Shown one piece after another: positions 14,507 to 22,722 of a DNA stretch of 39,222 nt. The translations under genes were made by a program, and so were the position numbers. Below the pieces are notes generated by a model that was not told the origin of the DNA, searched no databases, and worked only from the letters and a program-made list of their open reading frames with translations. Source of the DNA: Microcaldota archaeon (lineage in GTDB: Archaea > Micrarchaeota > Micrarchaeia > Micrarchaeales > Micrarchaeaceae); contig JAGWHI010000007.1 of assembly GCA_028866905.1 (NCBI GenBank), positions 1 to 39,222 on the forward strand, given 5' to 3'. Each line of letters starts with the position of its first letter. The stretch's first letter is position 1.

Positions 14507-16690
14507 CTATGGAGTGCAGCTGCCTATCGAGTTAATCGCTATAATCACGATTCCTGAGCCTCCAGCACCGCCGCCGTTGTTCGCCCCGCCGCCACCGCCA
14601 CCGCCGCCCGTATTAGGAGTAGCTGAACTTCCGCCAGCAAAGTATCCGCCGGCCCCTCCGCCGCCCAGGCCGCCTGCTCCGGCGGACCCTGCCCCGCTGT
14701 TCGAATTCCCACCGCCACCGCCGCCGGCATAGTATTGCGTGCTGCCGGAGATAGTGCTTGACAGTCCGGCGCCGCCGGGTCCCCCATTACCCACCCCGTT
14801 GAAGAACCCTGTGCCACCTACAGCACCGGCCCCTCCGCCACCGCCGCCGGAACGTATGTCGGTACTGGCCCCACCGTTGTTGCCCTGCCCGACGATTCCC
14901 GATGCCCCGTTGCCACCGCCGTTGGCAGCGCCGCCGCCGGAGCCTCCAGGGTAAGGCCCGATGCCGCAGCATCCGGAGCCTCCTCCGCCGCCGACTGATG
15001 TTATTGTACTAAACACACTGTTGGAGCCATCGCCGCCGCCGGCACCACAGCAGCCTGCCGCTGCTCCCCCTGCGCCTACTGTTACTGTATATGCTCCAGG
15101 GCTAATCGCGAGGTTGTCGTTTTCCTGGAATCCACCGCCGCCACCGCCGCCGGCAGCAGATGTTCCGCCGCCACCGCCGCCTCCCGCAACAACAAGTGCC
15201 GCAACATAGCCATTAGTCCCGGAATATGTAAACGTCCCGTTGGCCGTAAATGTGAATATCTGATTTCCAGAGGCAAAGCTTACCGACCCACCGGTCGTGG
15301 ATCCGGAACATGGGATTGTCGTAGTTGAAGTAGTGGTAGAAGTGGAAGTCGAAGTTGTTGAAGTACTGGTAGAGGTTGTCGTAGTTGTAGTGGTGCTGTA
15401 GAAGCCGGCAGTTTCTGTCGCAGGAGCTGTTATGATAAAGGTGTTCGATGCCGATGCACCGGCGTATGGGCTGCCGGTCCACCCGTTGAAGAACCAGCCG
15501 GGGTTGGTTAGTTCGTTTATAGTGACCGCGTTGCCGCTGTTGAACCATCCGTTGCCGGGACTTGCAGTGCCTCCGAATGACGGGTTTGCCGATTCTGAGA
15601 GGTGGTATTGGGTAATGGGCAGTATCACTACGGTTGTATTGCCATTGACGTTTATTATCCCACACTGGTTGGTGTATGTGACACCCCCTATCACGATGCT
15701 GTTGAAGACATATTGGGTGTTACCGTTCGAGCATGCGGGGGATATTATGCAGTAGTTGTGCGACGATCCTGTAGCGAACGACAACTGCGACGTAAGCTGC
15801 GCATAGTCGTAGTTTGTTCCGTCTATTGTTATTATTGGGGACGTGCCGCAGACGCTGCCGGAATAGCTCGGAAGCCCGAAACCTATGTACGACACAGGGA
15901 GGAAGTCGAGTGTGATGTTGGCAAGTGTACCGGAATAGTTTGCGGTCACGATGACATTTCCGACAATCGTGCTGTTGATGTACGAAAGAGCGATGCCTGT
16001 GGTGTTCGACCTGACAGGGTTCGGCGATAACGTATATCCCGAATGGTTAGTTGTAAGGTTCACTGTGGCCGCATTCAGCGGATAACCAAGGAGCTTCACA
16101 TGCACGAAGAGCGCATCCTTCTGGTTGTTAGCCGGCGGCCTCAGTGTGTTGGCTGTTATGGAAAGAGTCACGTTAGGATTCACCACTGGCTGCGCATGGC
16201 CGACGAAACTGCCCAAGAATGTTTGGTATGGCGCGGCTGCGCAAGAGGCCGCTGAGTTTGGTATATTCACAAGCCCGCAGTACTTCGCCTTAAGATATAC
16301 ATTTCCCGAAACGAGAGCACCCAAGGTCGTCGTTATCGGAAGGTTTAGTATACAGATTATCGATCCGCCTGCCAGAACGAAGTTTGGTTTGCATGCATTG
16401 CCTGTCGAGTTCGTGCCGTTCACGTTAGAGTATATAGTCGGGCTCTCGATCGGATACTCCTGGATGTTGGTGAGGTAGAACGCCACCACGGTCTGGTGGG
16501 TGGTTATGTTTGTTCCCAGAACCATGTCATTGCAGTACGCCCCTTGCACGAAGTTGCAGGACGACGAAGTGACCTGGCCTGGGGAGTTTATGTAGGCGTA
16601 GAGCAGGACTGCCGCAACAGCGATTATAACAAGAGCCCAGCCGTAGGTGACCAGATACTCGAGGGCTGACTGCTGGCGCATCAGGCTCAT
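14507..16690 (-). CDS. Pilin-anchored adhesin 1: constant stalk, Ser/Thr linker, Gly-rich tip
   Basis: A 727-residue surface protein. It begins with an archaeal class III (type IV pilin-like) signal: RQ then QSALEYLVTYGWA, with Q7 as +1 and E11 as +5, and a hydrophobic stretch to about residue 34. An extracellular region rich in N-glycosylation sequons and cysteines follows to about 356. An InlB B-repeat-like domain (about 358-428, with WFFNGWTG) is followed by a Thr/Ser linker (about 429-460) and a glycine-rich domain (about 461-727). That last domain has VVAGGGGGGG and YTVTVGAGG motifs like those of phage and bacterial glycine-rich tip domains. Residues 1-430 nearly match the protein at 26722-28995. 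An AT-rich box near 16716-16728 fits a leaderless ATG at 16690. Confidence 0.85.
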   Translation of the reverse strand: MSLMRQQSALEYLVTYGWALVIIAVAAVLLYAYINSPGQVTSSSCNFVQGAYCNDMVLGTNITTHQTVVAFYLTNIQEYPIESPTIYSNVNGTNSTGNACKPNFVLAGGSIICILNLPITTTLGALVSGNVYLKAKYCGLVNIPNSAASCAAAPYQTFLGSFVGHAQPVVNPNVTLSITANTLRPPANNQKDALFVHVKLLGYPLNAATVNLTTNHSGYTLSPNPVRSNTTGIALSYINSTIVGNVIVTANYSGTLANITLDFLPVSYIGFGLPSYSGSVCGTSPIITIDGTNYDYAQLTSQLSFATGSSHNYCIISPACSNGNTQYVFNSIVIGGVTYTNQCGIINVNGNTTVVILPITQYHLSESANPSFGGTASPGNGWFNSGNAVTINELTNPGWFFNGWTGSPYAGASASNTFIITAPATETAGFYSTTTTTTTSTSTSTTSTSTSTTTSTTTIPCSGSTTGGSVSFASGNQIFTFTANGTFTYSGTNGYVAALVVAGGGGGGGTSAAGGGGGGGFQENDNLAISPGAYTVTVGAGGAAAGCCGAGGGDGSNSVFSTITSVGGGGGSGCCGIGPYPGGSGGGAANGGGNGASGIVGQGNNGGASTDIRSGGGGGGAGAVGGTGFFNGVGNGGPGGAGLSSTISGSTQYYAGGGGGGNSNSGAGSAGAGGLGGGGAGGYFAGGSSATPNTGGGGGGGGANNGGGAGGSGIVIIAINSIGSCTP
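15310..15408 (-). repeat. Low-complexity Thr/Ser linker repeat in adhesin 1
   Basis: Short GTN and GAN triplets on the plus strand repeat in tandem, such as gtagaagtggaagtcgaagt, coding Thr and Ser runs on the minus strand. The repeat separates the conserved N-terminal part from the unshared glycine-rich end, and a similar tract lies at the same place in the second adhesin gene (27598-27712). Confidence 0.75.
15409..16690 (-). repeat. Duplicated adhesin N-terminal module, copy 1
   Basis: This segment matches 27713-28995 along its whole length. By eye the DNA is about 85-90% identical, with most differences at third codon positions. The encoded residues about 262-356 differ at only one position between copies. 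The match ends at the Thr/Ser linker. Confidence 0.85.
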
Positions 16691-16728
16691 TGTAATCCTT
16701 GCTTACTTCTAATAGAACTATTAAATCC

Positions 16729-17124
16729 CTAATCCTTGCCGCCTGCCCTTATCCAGCTCCTGTGCAGGCCATCCTGGACGCCGTTTGCGAAATCGAGATA
16801 CTTCTGCGTCGAGCTGTTGGACCTTCCCCTTGCCTCGTCCTCCTGCGCTATCAGCCGCTCGGCGCCCTCCGGGACGAGCTCCCTTATTATCCTAGCGAGA
16901 TGCCCGAAGTGCTGGTGCCTCAGCAGCATGTAGTCGTTGAGCACTATGATGTCGCCCTCCTTGATCAGCCGGTCTATCCCGAAGGCTACGTAGTTCTCCA
17001 GCTTGATCAGGTCGTCCACCTTCCTCCTCAGCGCGAGGTCGTTGAAGCTGCCTCCCCTGATTAGTTCCCTTACCGCTTCCGTCCTGGCGGCCTCGTATTT
17101 CGCGGCATGTCCCTGTGTCTGCAC
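16729..17124 (-). CDS. Unknown soluble, charged helical protein
   Basis: A 131-residue protein, from a GTG at 17124, that I do not recognise. It is rich in Arg, Glu and Leu with predicted helices throughout (EAARTEAVREL, LRRKVDDLIKLENYV, HLARIIRELVPEGAERLIAQEDEARGR) and has no membrane segments. The GTG is chosen because a box ctttaaacc (17145-17153 on the minus strand) lies about 25 bases upstream, giving a leaderless message. A GTG at 17139 and an ATG at 17214 are alternatives, but both precede the predicted transcription start. It lies between the adhesin and the 23S gene, alone on its strand section. Its function is unknown. Confidence 0.6.
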   Translation of the reverse strand: MQTQGHAAKYEAARTEAVRELIRGGSFNDLALRRKVDDLIKLENYVAFGIDRLIKEGDIIVLNDYMLLRHQHFGHLARIIRELVPEGAERLIAQEDEARGRSNSSTQKYLDFANGVQDGLHRSWIRAGGKD

Positions 17125-17382
17125 GCCAGATCCATGCACGTCCCGGTTTAAAGCGCTGCCGTGCGAACAGGCTAACCTATTTAAAGCTTCGTGGCATAAT
17201 ATACTCCGGTGCAAATTTATGTACGGCTTCAGCTTCTAGTGGCACCCATGTTTTGAGAGCTGTTTTTCTGTGAAAGGCGCTTGATGAAGAGCATAATCCT
17301 AGAATGCGTAATCTGCCGTCGTAATCGTGATATCGTGCGCTTGCATGATTGATTGAGTGGGAGAGGTTTCTAACATCAAAGT
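17125..17382 (+). promoter_or_regulatory. 23S rRNA promoter and leader region
   Basis: A gap of about 258 bases. Candidate plus-strand TATA boxes are ctatttaaag (17178-17187), cataatatac (17195-17204) and caaatttatg (17212-17221), which would leave a leader of about 140-180 bases before the 23S. I see no tRNA or 16S in it. A 74-codon reading on the minus strand (17177-17401) runs into the rRNA and has no family resemblance, so it is not taken as a gene. Confidence 0.4.
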
Positions 17383-20234
17383 AAGGTTTCACCAAAACCA
17401 CCTAGGGAATGGCTAGGCTGCAGCAGCGATGACGGTCGTGGCAAGCTGCGATAAGCCCGGGGTAGCCGCAGGTCAGGCGTTGAACCCGGGATCACCGAAT
17501 CACGCCGGGTAAAACCGGCGAGCACACGCGGGGAACTGAAATATCTTAGTACCCGCAGGAAAAGAAATCATTAGAGATGCGGCTAGTAAAGCGATTGAAG
17601 GCCGCACAGGGCAAACCGAATCCCTGCTTGCAAAAGCAGCGGAGATGTGGTGCATGTTTCATCCATTGGAGGATCCGAAGGCGCTGGAAAGCGCCGCCAC
17701 AGAGAGTGACAGCCTCGTAGGTAAAATCCAGTGGAGATGATTGCGAGAGAGTAGTTCTGCCTGGGAACGCAGAACGAACACGGGGGCATTAAACTCCAAC
17801 CCTAAATATTGACTGCAGACCGATAGCGAACAAGTAGCGCGAGCGAAAGCTGAAAAGCACTCACACGTGTGAGAGTGAAATAGATCTGAAACTAGGTGGT
17901 GACATGAAGGTAAGGCGCGGAAGTTATGAAGCATTGGGAAGCGGGAATTCGAGAGGATTCAGCGACCGATGTGGAACAGTGTCTTATCATTCTTCTTGAA
18001 GCAAGAGCCAGGGAGTGTATGGGTGTGGCGAGACGGAAGTCGCAGCGAAAGCGAGTGCGCGCAACATGTGAGGCGCCCGGTACGAAAGTGCCGCAGTCAC
18101 ATCCATCCGACCCGAAGCCTTTGTGAACTACGCGTGACCAGGACGAAGCTAGGCTAACGCCTGGTGGAGGTCCGCCACCTGTCATGGCATGTCCTGTTGG
18201 GTGAGTTACGGGTAGCGGCGATATACCATTCGAACAAGGCAATAGCGGGTCCCCTCTGAAGTATCTTTAGGATAGCTTTGGGCGAGCTTGCGCGTGCGGT
18301 AGAGCTACCGACAGAGTGCAAGGGGTCGAAAGGCCTCACACTCTTATCAAACTCCGAATGCATGCGCTGCGTAGACCCCAAGAGTCGGCGAGGCTGGGTA
18401 AGCTAGCCCCGCGAGACTGCAAAGATAGTGACTAAGGTTAAGGTCCCCAAATCCTAATTGAGTGTATCGAAGGCGGGGAGTACCACAGACAGCTGGGAGG
18501 TAGGCTCAGAAGCAGCCATCCTTTAAAAAACGCGTAATAGCGTACCAGTAGAGGTATTCCTTTCCGAAAATATACGGGGCTAAATTAGGTACCGATACCT
18601 TAGAGTCAGCAATGACTGGTAAGAGGGCGTTCGGCGCGCCTAGAAGCATGCGCGAAAGCACATGTGGAGCGCGCTGTAGGGAATATCCTGGTATTAGTAA
18701 CATCATATATTGGTGAGAATCCAATACACCGAAAGAACACGGTTTTCTTCGCAACGCTCGTCAGCGGAGAGTTAGGCGATCCTAAGCTGCAGGCCAATCA
18801 CCATGCAGCAAAAGGGAAGCTGGTTAATATTCCAGCCCCATACATGTAGGCGCGGCGACGCAAGGCAAATTTCTGACGCCTGGGGATATGTCCGCAAGAA
18901 AGTGCAAAGGGCTATGGAGTCTCGTTATGAGGAGAAGTAGCTAAATGAACTGCCGGACTGAGTTCCTGGGCCCGTGAAAAGGGAATCTGCAACGATCATG
19001 TATGCCCGTACCTAGAACTAGTACAAGTGTTTCTAGCTGAAAAGGCTAAGGTGTGACGGAATAACCAAGGTTAGGGAAATCGGCCAATTAGTGGCGTAAG
19101 GTAACGAGAAGCCATGTCTGCGTATCGGATGCGCAGATAGCATTAACAAGGGGACAACGACTGTTTATCAAAAACACAACTCACCGCAAAGCGGAAACGC
19201 TAAGTACAGTGGGTGACGCCTGCTCACCGCCAGTACGTGAACACCTGTTTCAACAGGAATAAGCGCTGGCAAAGAGCGGGAGTAACTCTGACTCTCTTGA
19301 GGTAGCGTAATACCTCGTCACTTAATAGGTGACTTGCATGAATGGCGTAACGATTGTCCCACTGTCCCAACCTTGGATCCGGTGAACTTACTGCGCGGTG
19401 AATATGCCGCGATCCCTCTGTGGGAAATGAAGTCTCCATGAAGCTTAACTACAGCCTGCGGTTGCTGTACGATGGGTTATACATAGCGTAATTGGGAGCG
19501 TCGATGCGTTCGCTGCGGCGGGCGCGGAGCGACAATGTAACACCAATTTTAACCTGTTGCCCGGCTAACCCGAAAGGGGACAGCTACAGGTGGGTAGTTA
19601 GACTGGACGGTTGCTTTCGATAAGGAAACGAAAGTGACCAAAGCTCAGCTTAGGCGGTTTGGGAAACCGCTGGTAAGCACAAAGGCAAATGCTGGGCTGA
19701 CTGTATGCTGAAAAGCGTGGCATGCAGATACGAAAGTAGGGCTTAACGAACGTTGGTAGCCCTTTTAATGGGGCTCCAAGCTGTCAAACAAGTTACTCTG
19801 GAGGTAACCGATTCGTCGCCGGTGAGAGTTCGCATCGACCTGGCGGATTGATACATCGATATGGGCCTATGTTATCCTGGTGGTGCACAAGCCACCAAGG
19901 GTTGGACTGCTCGTCCATTAAAAACATACACGAGCTGAGTTCAGTACGTCGCGAGACAGTACGGTAATATCTACAGGGGGTGTTAGTGCCAGAGGATAAG
20001 ATCCCCTTAATACGAGAGGAACTGGGGATCGGCGCCTCTAGTGTACCGGTTGTGAATGCATTGCCGGGTAGCCACGCGCCAAACGGATAAGTCCTGAAAG
20101 CATCTAAGGACGAAGCTGTACCCGAAACGAGGCACTAGGGCGGTCGCAATAGACGACTTTGATAGGACGGGTGCGTAAGCAGAGAGCGCAAGCGATCTGC
20201 GAACATTCCGTTACTAAAGCCTGATTGAAACCTT
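17383..20234 (+). rRNA. rrl: 23S ribosomal RNA, stand-alone
   Basis: A full-length 23S rRNA of about 2.83 kb. The 5' domain has the conserved GCAAGCTGCGATAAGCCCGG. The GTPase-associated centre (AGCAGCCATCCTTTAAAAAACGCGTAATAGC, about 18510-18540), the domain V core and the sarcin-ricin loop (TACGAGAGGAAC, 20011-20022) are all present in order. Mature ends are not exact: AAGGTTTCA (17383-17391) pairs with TGAAACCTT (20226-20234), which marks the terminal or processing stem. No intron-sized insertion is evident. Protein genes lie on both sides, so no 16S or 5S gene is linked. Many normally invariant positions are changed, which suggests a fast-evolving lineage. Confidence 0.96.
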
Positions 20235-20279
20235 CTTTTAATTGTGTTAGAATCTCCCCACTCATTTTTTCTGTTTTTA
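20233..20279 (+). terminator. T-rich terminator after 23S
   Basis: Runs of T (cttctttta at about 20232-20240, then cattttttctgttttt at about 20263-20278) follow the 3' stem of the rRNA. Archaeal RNA polymerase commonly stops at such tracts. The vapC gene on the other strand ends 38 bases further on. Confidence 0.6.
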
Positions 20280-20316
20280 ACCAGACCCAGCGTGAGCTTT
20301 TGTCCGCGGCTATAAT

Positions 20317-20688
20317 CTACTTTACTACGCTTATCTTGCCGCTATCTATATTCCCAAAAGCCTTGTCTTCTGTAAAGAGGATCTCGTCGTTAGCCAGAGC
20401 GATAGCCGCTATAAGCAGATCCATTTCGTCTATCGACTTGCCGACTTTCCTTAGCTCCTGCCATAACTCTGCGGCTTTGGACGAAGCCGCATCGTCGAAT
20501 GGGTAAATCTTCATCTGGTCGAGGAGGGATGCCAGTTTTGGTTCGCGAGGAAACTTCTTGAGCAGTTCGTACTTGTTTATGGAAGTAATCGCAATCTCGC
20601 CACTTTCTGATAGCCTCTCGACCATCCATCCAGTCTTATCCCTGCCGTGAAGGTAGTCTATGAGAATATTTGTGTCCAATATGGCCAT
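20317..20688 (-). CDS. vapC: VapC-type PIN domain toxin
   Basis: A 123-residue PIN-domain ribonuclease. The acidic metal-binding residues are D5 (ILDTNILID), E41 (NKYELLK), D90 (EMDLLIAA) and D108 (FTEDKAF), in the usual order and spacing. VapC toxins cleave RNA, often initiator tRNA or the sarcin-ricin loop, when not held by VapB. The ATG lies one base after the vapB stop on the same strand, the classic antitoxin-then-toxin operon. It sits directly downstream of the 23S gene on the opposite strand. Its target cannot be deduced from the sequence. Confidence 0.92.
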   Translation of the reverse strand: MAILDTNILIDYLHGRDKTGWMVERLSESGEIAITSINKYELLKKFPREPKLASLLDQMKIYPFDDAASSKAAELWQELRKVGKSIDEMDLLIAAIALANDEILFTEDKAFGNIDSGKISVVK

Positions 20689-20689
20689 G

Positions 20690-20905
20690 TTACCCCCTGG
20701 AACTGCCGAACTTGCGGCGTTCCGCAGCGATTTCCTTTTTTATCTTGTTTATGTCCTCCCTGTCTTTCCATATGCCGAAGTACGATTTGATATCGACTGG
20801 GGCCCTCTCCATAAGCTCCTCTATCTCAGAGGAGAACGAGCGCTTACCCTTCATCTTCTTAAGGCGTTCATATACCACATCAGTAACCGCTATCAGTTTT
20901 GCCAT
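20690..20905 (-). CDS. vapB: VapB-type antitoxin
   Basis: A 71-residue protein of the archaeal VapB family (PF02697-like). The N-terminus (KLIAVTDVVYERLKKMKG) forms the DNA-binding ribbon-helix region, SFSSEIEELMER continues it, and the charged C-terminal tail (IKKEIAAERRKF) would wrap around VapC. It would neutralise VapC and, with it, repress the operon. A palindromic AT-rich promoter lies directly upstream (20911-20928). The stop TAA is separated from the vapC ATG by one base. Confidence 0.9.
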   Translation of the reverse strand: MAKLIAVTDVVYERLKKMKGKRSFSSEIEELMERAPVDIKSYFGIWKDREDINKIKKEIAAERRKFGSSRG

Positions 20906-20910
20906 AATGA

Positions 20911-20928
20911 ATTTATATTAATATAAAT
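20911..20928. promoter_or_regulatory. Palindromic vapBC promoter/operator
   Basis: The 18-base sequence ATTTATATTAATATAAAT is a perfect palindrome 6 bases upstream of the vapB ATG. A further ATAAATAT copy continues to about 20936, where the TATA box is likely to be (minus strand, about 25 bases before the ATG). Such symmetric sites are usual for autoregulation by VapB/VapBC. Confidence 0.6.
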
Positions 20929-20958
20929 ATAAATATCTTACGGTGATGTTGGCCGACC

Positions 20959-21459
20959 TTACCCTGGGTTGATCTCTATCCTTGCGTTGGCTATCGTCAC
21001 GTTGGGGTATGTCTCAAGCACATACAGCCCGCCGTTGCACACGCTGGCCGTAGACTCCGCCTGGCCCTGATAGTCGTAAACCTCGCTGAACGTAGAGTTG
21101 AACCATATCTGCTGGAGGTTCATCGGCGTGTTCTTCATCCACATGCATATGCCTGGGTTCTGCGTGCCTGACGTGGCGTTCACCCTGTTGTTGAAGTCGA
21201 ACAGCTCTCCTATGCACGCCCTGCCCTGCTTGCCGCAGAAGAAGACGCTCCTGTTCATAAGCCCCACCTCCTGCAGGTCCGTTGTGTTGGCATATAGCGC
21301 CTCCCCGTGGAGTAGCACCACGTTCGACTGGTTGAGCACTGTCACGTACACCAGGCCAGGAGTCCTGTCGTTAGCGGATGCGTTCTGTCCCGAGGCTACC
21401 ACAGCGAGTATGAAGACTACGAAGATTATGGCGCCTGCCAGATAGACGACCGGCCGCAT
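20959..21459 (-). CDS. Membrane-anchored DUF192 protein
   Basis: A 166-residue protein with a signal anchor at residues about 5-23, then a DUF192/COG1430 domain. Its hallmark motifs are GLMNRSVFF (family GLM.R...) and CMWMKNTPMNLQQIWFN (family FWMKNT..PLDIIFI). The family forms a small beta-barrel of unknown function, usually exported. Here it would lie outside the membrane, with five cysteines and several N-glycosylation sequons. A box tctaaatac at about 21470 on this strand precedes the ATG by little more than 10-20 bases, so the start is not certain. Confidence 0.87.
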   Translation of the reverse strand: MRPVVYLAGAIIFVVFILAVVASGQNASANDRTPGLVYVTVLNQSNVVLLHGEALYANTTDLQEVGLMNRSVFFCGKQGRACIGELFDFNNRVNATSGTQNPGICMWMKNTPMNLQQIWFNSTFSEVYDYQGQAESTASVCNGGLYVLETYPNVTIANARIEINPG

Positions 21460-21575
21460 CCTATCGGTAGTATTTAGAGGGAAACCTTAATAGGCGAGCG
21501 GGAAGGGGCAGGCAAAGATTAAAATATCTCGATATCCTGATATCCGATTGAAGATAAGTGTGTGGGTTGGTTTAC

Positions 21576-22076
21576 ATGAGGAAATCGGAATTGAACGTTA
21601 AGGAAGGAGGCGCGGTAGTAGTCAGGGCTTCGACGGACCTGGAGGTAGAGGAGCTGCTGGAGCGCGCCAGGGAGATATCCGCAGAGGACGGGGTCATACA
21701 GCTCTTCGACGCGGACAAGGTGGTCAACAAGACCCACCTTATCGGCGCTTTCGTGAACGCCGCGAGGACCATGGAAAGCGACGAGAACATAGCCAAGGAC
21801 CACGCGCTGGAGATGCTGCTCTTCGCGGGCATGACCAGGCAGATCGGCGACGCGATAAAGGGGGTGGGCGCCAAGGACGCCAGGGATTTCGTGGTGTTCG
21901 CGGACTCGCCAGCCACTTTCAGGAAGCTCTCCAAGCACCTCAAGGATTACGAGGACTTCAGGCCCAGCAGGGCCGAGCAGGCCAAGAGGGCGAGGAGGCA
22001 CTTCGGGATAAAGGATGCCGACAACATCGGTGCGCAGATGCTCCAGAAGATGGCGGTTACCAGATTAATCGACTGA
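21576..22076 (+). CDS. cgi121: KEOPS complex subunit Cgi121
   Basis: A 166-residue protein from the ATG at 21576 (a GTG at 21558 is in frame). It matches Cgi121/TPRKB, the KEOPS subunit that binds the Bud32 kinase and recruits the CCA end of tRNA for t6A37 synthesis. Family motifs are VIQLFDADKVVNKTHLIGAF, the N-terminal-facing NAARTM, and HALEMLLFAGMTRQIGDAI. The attaaaatatc box at about 21518-21528 supports a short leader. Its last 12 bases overlap the 3' end of the convergent XPF-type nuclease gene. No other KEOPS gene is in the window. Confidence 0.93.
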   Translation: MRKSELNVKEGGAVVVRASTDLEVEELLERAREISAEDGVIQLFDADKVVNKTHLIGAFVNAARTMESDENIAKDHALEMLLFAGMTRQIGDAIKGVGAKDARDFVVFADSPATFRKLSKHLKDYEDFRPSRAEQAKRARRHFGIKDADNIGAQMLQKMAVTRLID

Positions 22077-22718
22077 TTCGCCCGAGTAGCGCTCATTGAG
22101 CGTCTCGAATATGCGCTCCGCCTTCTTCTTGCCTATCTTCTCTATCTTCATCAGGTCTTCTGGCGTAGCGTTGGCCAGGCCCTTTAGGCTGCCGAAGTGC
22201 TTTAGCAGCGACCTTGCCAGCACCATCCCCACGCCCGGCAGGTTCGCTACCATGTACTCCTGGTACTGCGAGGTCGTGTAGGCGCGCAGCCCGCCCTTTG
22301 CCGAAGGTTCCCTCTTGTGGCCGTCCTGCTCGTGCTTCGCCAGGCTGGATATTATCTCTGCAGTCTCCTCCTGGCTGCCCGAGAGGAGCACCTCTATGCC
22401 ATAGTCTATGTAAAGCGTGGCTATAGTGCCTATTATCACGCGCCTGTGCAGCCTGAAGAGCTCGCTGTCGCCCTCAAGGATTATTATCGGGCTCTGGTAG
22501 TGCTGCTTGAGACGCTCCGCCTGGTCGAACAGCCTGCCGGATATTATCGAGCTCTCGAAGTCGCTCACGGTCTTGCGCTCTATGCACACCCTGTCCGATA
22601 TCAGGTAATCGCCTATCGGCAGCGTCTGCATCACAACGTTTAGCTGGTGCTCGTGCAGATGCTCGGGCAGGTGCGACGCCCTCTCCCTCTGGTCCACTAC
22701 GACCTTTAATTCCTTCAT
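22065..22718 (-). CDS. xpf: XPF/ERCC4-type structure-specific endonuclease (short form)
   Basis: A 217-residue nuclease with an ERCC4 catalytic domain and a tandem helix-hairpin-helix domain. Catalytic residues are visible: D9 and E12 (VVDQRE), D37 (PIGDYL) and E47-R48-K49 (IERKTVSDF). The C-terminal HhH pair reads LPGVGMVLARSLLKHFG and IEKIGKKKAERI (about residues 159-200). It lacks the helicase part found in Hef, so it is the short crenarchaeal-type XPF, which usually works as a dimer with PCNA on branched or flap DNA. No C-terminal PCNA-binding motif is obvious. The ATG is 4 bases after the stop of the GT-C gene, so they share a transcript. Confidence 0.94.
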   Translation of the reverse strand: MKELKVVVDQRERASHLPEHLHEHQLNVVMQTLPIGDYLISDRVCIERKTVSDFESSIISGRLFDQAERLKQHYQSPIIILEGDSELFRLHRRVIIGTIATLYIDYGIEVLLSGSQEETAEIISSLAKHEQDGHKREPSAKGGLRAYTTSQYQEYMVANLPGVGMVLARSLLKHFGSLKGLANATPEDLMKIEKIGKKKAERIFETLNERYSGESVD

Positions 22719-22722
22719 CCAC

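Noticed and set aside
14580-15200. Regular ccg/gcc repeats considered as a CRISPR or other repeat array
   Set aside because: They are in-frame glycine codons of variable spacing with no constant repeat and spacer pattern.
14514-15209. Proline-rich readings on the plus strand opposite adhesin 1
   Set aside because: They are the antisense of GGN glycine codons and have no start signal or family match.
17280-17340. Possible C/D box guide RNA in the 23S leader (ttgatga near 17281)
   Set aside because: No matching D box at proper spacing and no terminal stem could be found.
17177-20000. Several 60-115-codon readings within the 23S gene and its leader
   Set aside because: They overlap conserved rRNA sequence on both strands and show no protein-like composition.
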